Shown: positions 1 to 10,539 of the stretch, piece after piece
Numbering within the stretch: the first letter of the stretch is position 1
Layout of the letters: the number at the start of each line of letters is the position of its first letter
Source of the DNA: Viola odorata
Lineage: Eukaryota > Streptophyta > Magnoliopsida > Malpighiales > Violaceae
Length of the DNA: 64,000 bases
Direction of reading: 5' to 3'
NCBI GenBank assembly: GCA_963691705.1
Contig: OY829542.1
Coordinates: 19,392,579 to 19,456,578 of the forward strand
Position numbers and translations under genes: made by a program
Notes under the pieces: model-generated
Told to the model about the DNA's origin: nothing
The model's input: only the letters and a program-made list of their open reading frames with translations
Databases searched by the model: none

Positions 1-916
1 AGACGGATTTCCTGCGGAATAGATAGAACTGATAGATAACTCGACAAGTACGAGCTTAGACCACTAGCTAACCTGTGCTAAGTGCCCTAATCGATTTCAA
101 GTCAAGGGTCTTGAATCGGGTTCTTAGGACTAGACTCAACAATGTGAGAATCACACTAAGATAAACGAGACAATAATGCAATTCCAAGATTTACTTGTAT
201 AAGACTCAAGTATTGCGGACTCAAGAATAACAAGGTTCAACCAACTTGAACAAGGGGCGGAGATTGAAGAGATTAACTCAATTTATCAAATAACAGCCTC
301 CCCTCTAAGGAGGCCAAAAGGCTCCTTATATAGGTTACAAATAAACCCTAATTCCAAAAGAGGAATATTACATAAAATAGATACTTAACTAATGAACTAA
401 ATGTCTATTTAATTAATTAGCTAAACAAAGTAAAAGCAATAAACGCGTGCAGCTTCTGGACAACAGAAACGGACAAGTGCCGATAGAGGTAGGGACCAAT
501 CGGGCAGGAGCCGTTTCATTCAAGGGCAGATAGGCGCCAAAACGGACACGCGGAAATGTTGAACCAAACGGCAACGGATGAGTCAAAACGGTAAGTGCCG
601 TTTTGAGAGAAACGGACGCGTGCCGATAGAATGGTCAAATGCCGTTTGACCAATGCCGATTGTGCCAGTTGATCAAGTGCCGTTGTGCGCATAACGGTCA
701 ATTGCCGTTTGACCCACGTCATCATCGGTCAAGGAAAAAGTGAGAAGATTCACTATCTTTGCCGTCTTCTCCCTAAGTGCAGTCCTCTCACTTGTCATCT
801 CAGATTCTAGCTCTTTGTGGATGAGGGATGACAATCGGTCTTGAAGTCGTTGGGCTCTGGCTCGAGTCATTGGACCAGCTGGTGGTAACGGTAACTGGAT
901 GCGTGGATTCGCATCA
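1..916 (-). repeat. 3' LTR of the gypsy element (54 bp missing at window edge)
   Basis: Position 1 matches 6819 of the other LTR and the match runs to 916, ending CGCATCA (TGATGCG on the minus strand, the usual TG start). Differences from the partner occur near 59, 334, 356, 598, 690 and 725. It contains the last ~81 codons of pol (673-916) and a TATA-like site (RC of 324-332). Confidence 0.95.
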
Positions 917-3744
917 TTCCCTCCCCCTTCGGAAGGATTCGTCCTCGAATCCGTATCGGCATCATCCGCAAGTCCATACTCGTCATCTGCATCAAACAAA
1001 ACTAAGTCAGAAACATTGAAAGTGGAGCTAACGGCACCATACTCACTCGGCAACGCCAGTTTATAGGCATTGTTGTTGATCTTCTCAACAATCTGGAACG
1101 GTCCGTCTCCTCTAGGTGATAGCTTGCCGCGGCGTTGGTCAGGAAAACGCTCCTTGCGCATATGCAACCAAACCCAATCGCCAACCTGAAACGTCACTAG
1201 CCGTCGGCCCTCGTTCCGTTTCTGCACAAGCTTCTCATTCAGACGCTCAATGTTCTGTTTTGCCTTAGCATGTAATTGCTTGACAAAATCAGCCTTCTGT
1301 TCACCATCTAAACTTACAACATCACTCAACGGTAAAGGAGTTAAATCCAAAACAGTTCTAGGATTAAATCCATAAACAAGCTCAAACGGTGAGTAATGAG
1401 TAGTAGAATGAACAGCACGGTTGTAAGCAAATTCAATAAACGGTAAATGATCAACCCAAGTAGAAACATGCTTACGAACTAAGGTGCGCAGAAGGGAGCC
1501 AAGAGTCCGATTTACCACCTCTGTTTGGTCATCCGTTTGTGGGTGATAAGAAGTAGAATATAACAATTTAGTACCAAGTTTCTTCCACAAGACACGCCAA
1601 AAATGACTAAGAAACTTAGTATCCCTATCGCTCACAATCGTCAAAGGAATTCCATGCAAACGTACTACTTCACAAAAGAATAAATCAGCAATCTGAGTAG
1701 CATCACAAGTAGTAGAACATGGAATAAAATGGGACATTTTCGAAAATCTGTCCACTACAACAAAAATAGAATCCTTGCCGTTTTTAGACTTAGGCAGTCC
1801 GACAACAAAATCCATGGATAAATCGGTCCAAGGATGAGAAGGAACAGGTAACGGCATGTACTCTCCATGACCAACAGACTTAGATTTGGCTCTACGGCAA
1901 ACTAAGCATCTAGCGATGATGCGCACAACATCACGCTTCATGTGAGGCCAATAAAAATGATCATTCAAAACATCTAAAGTCTTAGTCACGCCGAAGTGGC
2001 CCATCAAACCACCACTATGGGCTTCATGCACAAGTAATTCACGAAGAGAGCAATGAGGAATACACAAATTTTTACCTCGAAATAAATACCCCTCATGCTT
2101 ATAGAATTTAGAACCAGAAATAGAAACACCATGCATATAGATATTACCAAAATCAGAATCGGTAGCATAGAGTTCTATGATGTGCGAAAATCCAAGCAAC
2201 TTAGCATTAAGAGAAGTAATTAACACATACCGTCGAGATAGTGCATCGGCAACAATGTTCTCTTTACCTTGCTTGTACTGAATATGATAAGGGAAAGCTT
2301 CAATAAATTCCATCCAAGCGGCATGTCTCCGATTTAACTTCCCTTGTCCCTTGAGGTACTTCAAGCTCAAATGATCAGTGTGGATGATAAACTCTCTCGG
2401 CATCAGGTAGTGTTGCCATGTCTCCAATGCGCGAACAAGGGCATAGAATTCCTTGTCATATGTCGGGTACCTGAGCTGAGCATCCTTGAGCTTCTCGCTG
2501 AAATAGGCAATCGGCCGTTTCTCTTGCATCAGAACGGCGCCGATTCCTAACCCGCTGGCGTCACACTCTATCTCAAACGCCTTAGTGAAATCGGGCAAAG
2601 CTAGTACTGGAGCGGTACAAAGCCGTTCCTTTAGTGTAGTAAACGCCTCTTCATGTGGATGTTCCCATCGGAAGGCAGTATTCTTCTTTGTTAGATCATT
2701 CAATGGAACAGCGATGGTGCTAAAGTCCTTCACAAAGCGCCGATAGAAGCTTGCCAAGCCATGGAAGGATCTGACGTCACTAACGGTCTTAGGCGTTGGC
2801 CACTCCTGAATCGCGCGGATCTTCTCTTCATCCACTTTAACGCCATCTGTACTCACAATAAAACCAAGAAAACCCACTTGTTCTATTGCGAAAGAACACT
2901 TACTAGGTTTAGCAAATAATTTCTGTTCACGAAGTGTTAGAAAGACTTCCCTAAGATGTAAAACATGCTCATCAACGGATTTGCTATAGATTAAAATGTC
3001 ATCAAAATAAACTACAACAAATCTGCCAAGCAAATGCCGAAGTACATGGTTCATTAACCTCATAAAGGTGCTAGGAGCATTAGTTAAACCAAACGGCATA
3101 ACCATCCATTCATATAAACCGTACTTTGTTTTAAAAGCAGTTTTCCATTCATCCCCTTCTTTCATGCGAATTTGGTGGTATCCACTCATTAAATCGATTT
3201 TAGAAAAGATTTTGCTGCCACTTAATTCGTCTAACATATCATCTAAACGAGGAATAGGGTGATGATACTTTACAGTGATTTTGTTGATTGCCCGGCAGTC
3301 AACACACATTCTCCAAGTTCCATCCTTCTTCGGGACTAGAATGACTGGAACGGCACATGGAGATAGACTCTCCCGAACATACCCACGCGCAAGCAAATCG
3401 TCCACTTGCCGTTGTAGCTCCTTGGTTTCCTCTGGATTGGATCGGTAAGCAGGCCGATGTGGAATTGCCGATCCAGGGGCAAAGTCTATCTGATGTTCAA
3501 TGCCTCGAATCGGAGGTAAACCACGTGGTATCTCCTCGGGTAGAACATCTTCAAATTCCTGCAAGAGAGAAGAAACACCAATCGGAACGGTAGGCTGCCG
3601 ATCCGTTGTACCCGTTAGCAAACAGTAAGAACGGAAACGGATGAGAAAAAGGGGACGGCTTTTGCCAAAAGATTTTTGAGAAGAAACGTTTTCCTCAACT
3701 TCGCTCCCCTTGGCATATACACTCAATTTCTTTTTATTTGCCTC
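673..3744 (-). CDS. Gypsy pol: reverse transcriptase, RNase H, integrase
   Basis: This frame of about 1020 codons lies directly behind the gag-protease stop in the same frame, so it has no AUG of its own at the junction. Seen motifs: RT with YFDD (near residue 240), RNase H with ECDASG and a later TDH, an integrase zinc finger (H-H then CLVC), and the integrase acid triad in SMDF, VSDRD and QTDDQTE. The usual QTDGQ is QTDDQ here. The frame is open over its whole length. The last ~81 residues, which include MTRARAQRLQ, are encoded inside the 3' LTR. Translation probably needs readthrough of the upstream UGA, unless that stop is a disabling mutation. Confidence 0.93.
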   Translation of the reverse strand, partial: EANKKKLSVYAKGSEVEENVSSQKSFGKSRPLFLIRFRSYCLLTGTTDRQPTVPIGVSSLLQEFEDVLPEEIPRGLPPIRGIEHQIDFAPGSAIPHRPAYRSNPEETKELQRQVDDLLARGYVRESLSPCAVPVILVPKKDGTWRMCVDCRAINKITVKYHHPIPRLDDMLDELSGSKIFSKIDLMSGYHQIRMKEGDEWKTAFKTKYGLYEWMVMPFGLTNAPSTFMRLMNHVLRHLLGRFVVVYFDDILIYSKSVDEHVLHLREVFLTLREQKLFAKPSKCSFAIEQVGFLGFIVSTDGVKVDEEKIRAIQEWPTPKTVSDVRSFHGLASFYRRFVKDFSTIAVPLNDLTKKNTAFRWEHPHEEAFTTLKERLCTAPVLALPDFTKAFEIECDASGLGIGAVLMQEKRPIAYFSEKLKDAQLRYPTYDKEFYALVRALETWQHYLMPREFIIHTDHLSLKYLKGQGKLNRRHAAWMEFIEAFPYHIQYKQGKENIVADALSRRYVLITSLNAKLLGFSHIIELYATDSDFGNIYMHGVSISGSKFYKHEGYLFRGKNLCIPHCSLRELLVHEAHSGGLMGHFGVTKTLDVLNDHFYWPHMKRDVVRIIARCLVCRRAKSKSVGHGEYMPLPVPSHPWTDLSMDFVVGLPKSKNGKDSIFVVVDRFSKMSHFIPCSTTCDATQIADLFFCEVVRLHGIPLTIVSDRDTKFLSHFWRVLWKKLGTKLLYSTSYHPQTDDQTEVVNRTLGSLLRTLVRKHVSTWVDHLPFIEFAYNRAVHSTTHYSPFELVYGFNPRTVLDLTPLPLSDVVSLDGEQKADFVKQLHAKAKQNIERLNEKLVQKRNEGRRLVTFQVGDWVWLHMRKERFPDQRRGKLSPRGDGPFQIVEKINNNAYKLALPSEYGAVSSTFNVSDLVLFDADDEYGLADDADTDSRTNPSEGGGNDANPRIQLPLPPAGPMTRARAQRLQDRLSSLIHKELESEMTSERTALREKTAKIVNLLTFSLTDDDVGQTAIDRYAHNGT
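917..930 (-). other. Polypurine tract of the gypsy element
   Basis: On the minus strand this reads GAAGGGGGAGGGAA and abuts the TG of the 3' LTR. This is the expected plus-strand primer for reverse transcription, and it fixes the LTR boundary independently of the LTR alignment. Confidence 0.9.
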
Positions 3745-5715
3745 TCATTTTCTCTCAATGCCACTCTCAGCACGCTTACTCTTTTCGTGCGAATGTTTAC
3801 TCTCTCCCTCTGCATGCTTGCTGTTTTCATGCGAATGTTGAAGGCTCACACACTCAATAATTTGCTCTTTATGTTTCACTCTTAAGCCTTCTTTTTCTTT
3901 CTCAAGCTGTTTGGCAGTTTCATACTCAACATGGGACTTAGCAAGCCATTGCTGATCTTCAAACACTTCAGCTTGGGTTAACGGTGCCAAGGTGAATTTC
4001 TTGCCATCCTTGACTATCCTGTAGAGATTGCGCTTCCCTTCATGATTCGCCTCTCTATCAAACTGCCATGGTCGGCCAAGGAGGATATGGCTAGCTTGCA
4101 TCAGCACAACATCACAGAGAACTTCATCATTGTATTTGCCGATCCTAAACTTAACAAGTACTTGTTTGGTCACCTTAATACCGTTAGCATCCGTCATCCA
4201 ATGTAGATGATACGGTTTCGGATGCTTCAATGTTGGCAAGGCCAACTTGTAGACCATCAACGCACTGACACAGTTTGTACAGCTGTCGTTGTCAATAATA
4301 ATGGAGCATCCTTTGTTATCAATCACACCTCGGGTGTGAAACAGATTGGTCCGTTGCTCCTCATCACACACTTCTTCGGTGGTCTGGACGCTCAGGTTCC
4401 GTCGGACCACCAGTAACCGAACTTGCTCTCTCTCCTGATAGTCACTATCGGAATCGGGACTGTTATCGGTCTCGGGTGCCGATTGTGCTGGCTCATCGTC
4501 CGATTCCTCCTCTCCATTCGGCCGGATGATAAAGACTCTCCTATTTGGGCATTCTGATTTCTTATGCCCTCGACCGTTGCATTTGAAACACACAATGTCT
4601 TTAGTGGCTGGCCGATCCACTGGTGGAGTGTAAGGTTTCGTAGTTGCCGTTTTGGAAGGGATAACGGCACTGGAAGGATTCTTTGAAACGGTAGGAACCG
4701 TTCGATCGTCCTTACTCCAAGATGACTTCTTCCAAGTTGTAGAACCGGTAGGCCTAGAAGAATTCTTAGCCTTCCGATGCTTCTCAATCTTTTGAGCCAT
4801 GTGAAGCATCTCCTCGATAGTGTTGTATTGCGTCAGCTCCAAAGCATCGGCAATATCTGCGTTCAAACCAGCACTGAACCTAGCCATCGTTACCTCAGGT
4901 TCCTCAGTAACCTTTGCTTGTGCTAAGGCAATCTCCATCTCATTGAAATAGGCTCCAACACTCTTGCTGCCTTGCTTTAAGGTCTGAAGCCGTTGATGAA
5001 GCTGACGGTGAAAGTGAATCGGAACAAACCGTTGTCTCATCGCCTGTTTCATCTCGCCCCAATTATCAATCGGACCAGCATAAACGGCTGCCCTCTTCAG
5101 GTTGAGCTGCTCCCACCAATGACTAGCGTAGCCACTGAATTCAACGGCTGCCAGCTGAACCTTTTTACTCTCCGAATAATTGTGGCATAAAAAGATAGCG
5201 TCTATCTTCCGTTCCCAAGTCAGGAATGCATCAGGGTCATCGGTACCCTCAAACGGCGGTATCTTCATTTTGATGCTACTGATATTAGCATCCAATCGGT
5301 CATCTTCCCGTTCTCTTCTACCAACCCGTTCTCCTCGTCTTTCCCCTCTCGGACCATCCCGAGCATATATATATCCTTCTCCTCCGTCAGGTTCCTCTTC
5401 TAGATCGGGTTGTGGAATTTGTGGTCCACGTCTAGCGAGTCGTCTGGGAGGAACGTTGACCATGTCACGCTGCTGATTCACTTCACGTGGTCGACGGGCG
5501 TTGTCATCCTCGTCGGACGGTTCTGTTATATGTCCATCGGCTCTGTCATCAGCTGCTCTATTCACTGCTCTCGGATTTGGGTTTAGAGTAGCTAACGCTT
5601 CGACTCTAGCCATCCTTGCATCGGCAGTCAGTTGTCGTTCTGTCATGGCTCTAAGTTGTTCCGTTATGTTGGCTAACATAGCCGACAGATCGGGTTGTGC
5701 TCCTTCTTGAGACAT
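3745..5715 (-). CDS. Gypsy gag-protease polyprotein
   Basis: I choose the ATG at 5715 (MSQEGAQ); an in-frame ATG 48 bases upstream adds an unlikely hydrophobic stretch. The N-terminal two thirds is a retrotransposon capsid region (WEQLNL, RFVP, LKQGS). A CCHC zinc knuckle follows (CFKCNGRGHKKSEC). Then comes an aspartic-protease-like domain with IIIDNDSCTN and LLGRPWQFDR. In this family the catalytic motif is normally D-S/T-G/C; here it is DSC. The C-terminus is a charged repeat rich in HSHEKSK. The frame ends with UGA at 3745-3747, and pol continues in the same frame. Confidence 0.9.
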   Translation of the reverse strand: MSQEGAQPDLSAMLANITEQLRAMTERQLTADARMARVEALATLNPNPRAVNRAADDRADGHITEPSDEDDNARRPREVNQQRDMVNVPPRRLARRGPQIPQPDLEEEPDGGEGYIYARDGPRGERRGERVGRREREDDRLDANISSIKMKIPPFEGTDDPDAFLTWERKIDAIFLCHNYSESKKVQLAAVEFSGYASHWWEQLNLKRAAVYAGPIDNWGEMKQAMRQRFVPIHFHRQLHQRLQTLKQGSKSVGAYFNEMEIALAQAKVTEEPEVTMARFSAGLNADIADALELTQYNTIEEMLHMAQKIEKHRKAKNSSRPTGSTTWKKSSWSKDDRTVPTVSKNPSSAVIPSKTATTKPYTPPVDRPATKDIVCFKCNGRGHKKSECPNRRVFIIRPNGEEESDDEPAQSAPETDNSPDSDSDYQEREQVRLLVVRRNLSVQTTEEVCDEEQRTNLFHTRGVIDNKGCSIIIDNDSCTNCVSALMVYKLALPTLKHPKPYHLHWMTDANGIKVTKQVLVKFRIGKYNDEVLCDVVLMQASHILLGRPWQFDREANHEGKRNLYRIVKDGKKFTLAPLTQAEVFEDQQWLAKSHVEYETAKQLEKEKEGLRVKHKEQIIECVSLQHSHENSKHAEGESKHSHEKSKRAESGIERK

Positions 5716-6750
5716 CTTTAAGTGCCTGAAATTCACAACACAATAGAAAACGTAAAATTGCACTAACCTAGCGCTCCCTCACGTGTTTACTCTTGTGTTT
5801 AACACTCTAATAATCTCACAAAAAATCACACAAAATCTCCTGCAATGTTCAAGCGTTAGTGAGACTCAAGAATCCAATGGAAAGCTGCCAAGAAGACTCT
5901 CAAGAGACAAGTAGCTTCAAACAAAACGGGATACTTGGTATTTGAGTAATCGCAAGAACGATCAATTAAACAAATATCAAGTGGAGTGGAAGACAATATT
6001 AAAGAATCAAAGAAAAGCTTTATTTGACTCGAACGACTCAAACAAAATTATTCATCAATATAATATGGTATATGTGGTGCATGGGTGAGAGAATAAACTA
6101 AGTCTTGCCTTTAATAAGTGGAAGACAAAAACAGAGAATATTCCTATGGGAAAAGGTAGTGGGTGCGGGACAAAACAAAGTGGAAGGATGGGTTGCCTTC
6201 TACTTTTCAGAACACTTTTGTGCAATGCTAAAAGTATGCTTAATAAAATATTTGCACATGCAATCCCAATAAGCTTGACAGATGTGGGATCGGTCAACAA
6301 ACAAAAAAATTTAATTTTCCTATCACTGGAATGAATCAAATCAGGTGTTTGTACCAACTTATAATCAATCTTTATTTTTTTTTTTTTTTTTTTATTTTTT
6401 ATCCTGAATGCACAAAGCTCAGCCTTAGTAGAATACTTGTAACTTTCGTTTCAGATGTCCAAATCACTCGATTCCTTTTGATTCGGGATCTACACAGATA
6501 TAGCTTTCTAACAAGACCAGTTTCACTCAAATCGAACTTCAGTAGCTATGTTTAAACATACAATAGATTCAGATGTGAGAATTTGACAACTGATATGTTA
6601 AAACAATTTTGACAACTGACCAGAATTTGCACATATACTAACCAAGTACAGCAAGGAAATCGGTTCTGGAATGGAGTAGAAAGATTTACCGATTTCAACA
6701 ATGAAAACTTGAAACAAAGAACGATACTTACCAATCTTTGAACGCCTTAA
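5716..6750 (-). other. Untranslated leader of the gypsy element
   Basis: About 1 kb lies between the primer site and gag. No conserved ORF is seen. It contains a long A tract on the minus strand (T run at 6371-6396). It presumably carries packaging and dimerisation signals, but none can be named from sequence alone. Confidence 0.7.
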
Positions 6751-6762
6751 GCTCCGCTACCA
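6751..6762 (-). other. Primer binding site, initiator-Met tRNA type (gypsy)
   Basis: The minus strand reads TGGTAGCGGAGC two bases after the LTR end. It matches the common plant PBS TGGTATCAGAGC at 10 of 12 positions. The same variant is used by the neighbouring copia element (11869-11880). Confidence 0.85.
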
Positions 6763-6764
6763 AC

Positions 6765-7734
6765 TGATATGATCCTGGTTCCTTAGGATGCGTAACACCA
6801 ACTGCGATCTTTGCTCAAAGACGGATTTCCTGCGGAATAGATAGAACTGATAGATAACTCGACAAGTACGAGCTTAAACCACTAGCTAACCTGTGCTAAG
6901 TGCCCTAATCGATTTCAAGTCAAGGGTCTTGAATCGGGTTCTTAGGACTAGACTCAACAATGTGAGAATCACACTAAGATAAACGAGACAATAATGCAAT
7001 TCCAAGATTTACTTGTATAAGACTCAAGTATTGCGGACTCAAGAATAACAAGGTTCAACCAACTTGAACAAGGGGCGGAGATTGAAGAGATTAACTCAAT
7101 TTATCAAATAACAGCCTCCCCTCTAAGGAGGCCAAAAGGCTCATTATATAGGTTACAAATAAACCCTAATTCCAAAAGAGGAATATTACATAAAGTAGAT
7201 ACTTAACTAATGAACTAAATGTCTATTTAATTAATTAGCTAAACAAAGTAAAAGCAATAAACGCGTGCAGCTTCTGGACAACAGAAACGGACAAGTGCCG
7301 ATAGAGGTAGGGACCAATCGGGCAGGAGCCGTTTCATTCAAGGGCAGATAGGCGCCAAAACGGACACGCGGAAATGTTGAACCAAACGGCAACGGATGAG
7401 TCAAAACGGTAAGTGTCGTTTTGAGAGAAACGGACGCGTGCCGATAGAATGGTCAAATGCCGTTTGACCAATGCCGATTGTGCCAGTTGATCAAGTGTCG
7501 TTGTGCGCATAACGGTCAATTGCCGTTTGACCCACGTCATCATCGGTCAAGGCAAAAGTGAGAAGATTCACTATCTTTGCCGTCTTCTCCCTAAGTGCAG
7601 TCCTCTCACTTGTCATCTCAGATTCTAGCTCTTTGTGGATGAGGGATGACAATCGGTCTTGAAGTCGTTGGGCTCTGGCTCGAGTCATTGGACCAGCTGG
7701 TGGTAACGGTAACTGGATGCGTGGATTCGCATCA
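6765..7734 (-). repeat. 5' LTR of the gypsy element (970 bp)
   Basis: It starts TGATATGATCC and ends CGCATCA on the plus strand, with no indel relative to the 3' LTR. It drives transcription leftwards. A TATA-like site (TATATAAT on the minus strand, about 7144-7151) differs by one base from the one in the 3' LTR. It also contains an orphan copy of the pol C-terminus (7491-7688). The 5 bases after it (ctatt) are the candidate target duplication; the partner copy is outside the window. Confidence 0.95.
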
Positions 7735-8643
7735 CTATTCCTTCCTTCTGGGTGAATCCTTTCGCAACAAGACGTGCCTTGTACCTCTCAATATTGCCTT
7801 GTGAATCCCGTTTGGTTTTAAAAACCCATTTACATCCGATCGGTTTCACATTTTTAGGCAATGGTACAAGTTCCCACACGTCATTGTCCTTCATGGATTG
7901 AAATTCATCCCCCATGGCCCGTATCCACTTTTGAGCATCAGAACAGCTAGTAGCCTCAATGAAAGTGATTGGGTCACCCTATAATGAGTCAATAGCATCC
8001 TCATGTTCTTGCAGAAATACGACATAATCATCCGGAATCGCACTTCTTCTCACTCTAGTGGACCTCCTGAGAGGCATATTTTCATGGTTCTCAACCATAT
8101 GAGGTTGATGAGTTTGATCTGGCAGAGGTTCCTATAGGACTTCCTGATGATCCACAGGTAAATCATGTGGGTCCTGATGGTCTTCAGGTATAACCTGATG
8201 ACCTGGTCCTGCAGGAGGATCAACGATGTTGTTTCTTGCTTGCTGAGGAACAAGAACTGGAACATGAACAATAAGCTCATCTTGTCCCTCAGGTACTGCC
8301 TGATGAGGTATAGCTGAATCCTCATCAAAAACGACATCGGTTCTCCTATCTTCCCCCTCAAACTCAACATCCTCAAAGAACCAGGCATTTTCCGTCTCAA
8401 AGAATGTGCGGGTAGTAGGATTATAAAACTTATAACCCCTTGACCTCTCCGGATAGCCAACAAAATAGCAACTAACAGTCCTTGAGTCAAGTTTTCTTTC
8501 ATCATGCCTATAAGGCCTAGCCTCAGCTAGAGATCCCCAAACCTTAATATGCTTTAGGACAGGCTTTCTGCCAGTCCATAATTCATATGGGGTTTTGTTT
8601 GTTGCTTTGGTTGGTATCCTGTTGAGAATATAGGCTGCAGTTC
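7735..8643 (-). pseudogene. Copia integrase C-terminus, linker and N-terminal RT, broken
   Basis: The frame that matches copia Pol is shifted relative to the upstream ORF. A missing G in the LWG/DAL region near 8650 causes the shift. Recognisable pieces are TAAYILNR, YELWTGRKP, SCYFVGYPE, LRRSTRVRR and the RT start NDVWELVPLP...GCKWVFKTKRD...ARLVAKGF. Stops lie in this frame near 8130 and 7981. The RT ends at 7735, where the gypsy LTR begins. A 151-codon open frame at 8050-8505 in this stretch is an off-frame shadow. Confidence 0.85.
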
Positions 8644-10539
8644 TTAAGGCATCTCCCAGAGTGATATAGGCAAGGTGGTATTGACAATCATACTCCTCAC
8701 CATATCTTTAAGGGTACGGTTCCTCCTTTCAGCTACACCATTCATGGTCGGAGACCCCGGCATGGTGTACTGTGGAACTATCCCACACTCATCGAGAAAC
8801 TGGGCAAATGGCCCAGGACGCTGTTCACCTGATCCATCATATCGACCGTAGTATTCGCCACCACGATCTGATCTGACAGCCTTTATAGTCTTTCTGAGTT
8901 GATTCTCAACTTCGGCCTTAAAAGACTTGAAAGCGTCTAATGCCTCGGACTTTTCCTTTAGAAGATGCAGATACCCATAACGGGAGAAGTCATCTATGAA
9001 CGTGATAAAATACCGTTGACCATTCCAAGATGCTGTAGGGAATGGACCACAGATATCGGTATGTATCAACCCTAGATTTTCCGTACTTCTCTCAGCCTGA
9101 AATCTTCTCTTGTCAGTCGTTTTGCCCTTTATGCACTTGATACAGACCTGTTGGTCTGTGTGATCAAGTGCCTGAAGGATCCCGTCTGACACAAGACGAT
9201 CTATTCTCATTTTAGAGATGTGACCTAAACGCTTGTGCCATAGCCTGAATGAATCCTCAGTTGACAATTTTCTTTTAGTCCCTCTAGCCTCGCCAACATT
9301 ACATTCATTATTGCTATCGACTGTATGCAATAAATATAAGCTGTCACAATCATTCAAAACACCAGTACCAACCAGCGTAGAATTAAGATAAATGAGACTT
9401 TTATTATTTCCAAATCTGATTACATAACCTTCTCTGTCCAAAATAGGAACAGAAATCAGACTTCGTCTAAATGACGGTACATAAAAAGTCTCTCTTAATT
9501 CTAAGACATATCCGGTGCTAAGAATCAGCTCAATGGTGGCAATGCCCTCGACCGGTACCGGGTCACCTGCTCCCATGTAGAGAAATCTCTCACTTGCCTG
9601 GGGCATCCGGTACTCCCTGCAGCCCTGTAAAGAAACACTTATGTGTTTAGTGGATCCTGTATCTAACCACCAAGTGTTCTTAGCTACAGAAATGAGAAGG
9701 GACTCAGAACTAATAAGAGAAAGTGATGTACCTCTCTTCTTTATCCAAGCAGCATACTTGGCACAGTCCTTTTTCTGATGGCCTGCCTTCTTGCAGAAGA
9801 AACACTTGCTTGCTTTATTCTCAGTGGCTGAGACTTTAGGTTTCTTCTGAGAAGCGGGCCCTGCAGCACTCTTGCCTTTCCTCTTCGCACTGAATGAAGA
9901 GGCAGTAGCAGTAGCCAAATGAGCACTGTCCAGCTTGAGAACCTTTAGGCGGTCTTGTTCTTGAACCAGCTGAACCGTAAGCTGGTCAATAGACCACTTG
10001 TTCTCCTGGCAGTTGTAGCTCACCTCAAATTGACTGTACTGAGGTGGCAGAGAGGTCAAAATATGGTGTACCAGATAATCATCCGGTAACTCAATCTTTA
10101 GTGACCTCAACTTATCTGCCAAATTGAGAACTTCCTGGACATACTCCCGAATGTCGCCAACACCCGAGTACTTTACGGTCGAGAATTTGCGAATAGTATC
10201 GCTAATCTCGGCCTTCGCCGTATGGGTGTAGCGACTAGTCAAGATCTCTAGGATCTTGGCATTCTGCTCTTTTTCCAGCGACTTCTGCTGACCTTCGGAG
10301 ATGGAGCTTATCATGACTAAACGGCAGGCTCTGTTTGATTGTACCCAGTCCTCGTAAGCAAGGCAGTCCTTATCCTCGCTATCGGAGTCTGGCTCCTGAG
10401 GACAATCCTTATACAGAGCCTGGTCCATTTTCATGCAACAGAGCGCCGTCTCCACCTTTAGCTTCCATAACGCAAAGTTACCGGAAGTCAGAAGTGGGAT
10501 GTTGTTCATGTTGGCAGAAACAGATCTTGCTGAGTTCAT
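8644..10539 (-). CDS. Copia gag-protease-integrase (partial polyprotein)
   Basis: The 631-residue frame starts at an ATG (MNSARSVS). It contains the gag UBN2-like region (residues ~15-200), a CCHC knuckle (CFFCKKAGHQKKDC), the protease site WWLDTGSTKH, and the integrase zinc finger (HKRLGH...CIKCIKGK). The integrase core residues are in HTDICG, RSDRGGEY and NGVAERRNRT. It stops at a 1-base deletion in the integrase tail, so the polyprotein cannot reach RT. This part is otherwise undamaged. Confidence 0.9.
   Translation of the reverse strand: MNSARSVSANMNNIPLLTSGNFALWKLKVETALCCMKMDQALYKDCPQEPDSDSEDKDCLAYEDWVQSNRACRLVMISSISEGQQKSLEKEQNAKILEILTSRYTHTAKAEISDTIRKFSTVKYSGVGDIREYVQEVLNLADKLRSLKIELPDDYLVHHILTSLPPQYSQFEVSYNCQENKWSIDQLTVQLVQEQDRLKVLKLDSAHLATATASSFSAKRKGKSAAGPASQKKPKVSATENKASKCFFCKKAGHQKKDCAKYAAWIKKRGTSLSLISSESLLISVAKNTWWLDTGSTKHISVSLQGCREYRMPQASERFLYMGAGDPVPVEGIATIELILSTGYVLELRETFYVPSFRRSLISVPILDREGYVIRFGNNKSLIYLNSTLVGTGVLNDCDSLYLLHTVDSNNECNVGEARGTKRKLSTEDSFRLWHKRLGHISKMRIDRLVSDGILQALDHTDQQVCIKCIKGKTTDKRRFQAERSTENLGLIHTDICGPFPTASWNGQRYFITFIDDFSRYGYLHLLKEKSEALDAFKSFKAEVENQLRKTIKAVRSDRGGEYYGRYDGSGEQRPGPFAQFLDECGIVPQYTMPGSPTMNGVAERRNRTLKDMVRSMIVNTTLPISLWEMP

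Larger units (their letters stand above)
1..7734 (-). mobile_element. Ty3/gypsy LTR retrotransposon, nearly complete, recent
   Basis: Read on the minus strand the order is 5' LTR (6765-7734), tRNA primer site, leader, gag-protease, RT-RNase H-integrase, polypurine tract and 3' LTR (1-916 plus 54 bp beyond the left edge). The two LTRs align without a gap over 916 bases and I count 6 substitutions, so the insertion is recent. The element sits inside the reverse transcriptase of a copia element, whose sequence resumes at 7735. The order RT before integrase defines Ty3/gypsy. No chromodomain is visible. The integrase C-terminus runs into the LTR, which is known for some centromeric (CRM) elements, but membership is only a guess. 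Confidence 0.95.

Noticed and set aside
8050..8505. 151-codon minus-strand open frame
   Set aside because: The copia Pol match (SCYFVGYPE and others) is in a different frame of the same strand; this is an off-frame shadow.
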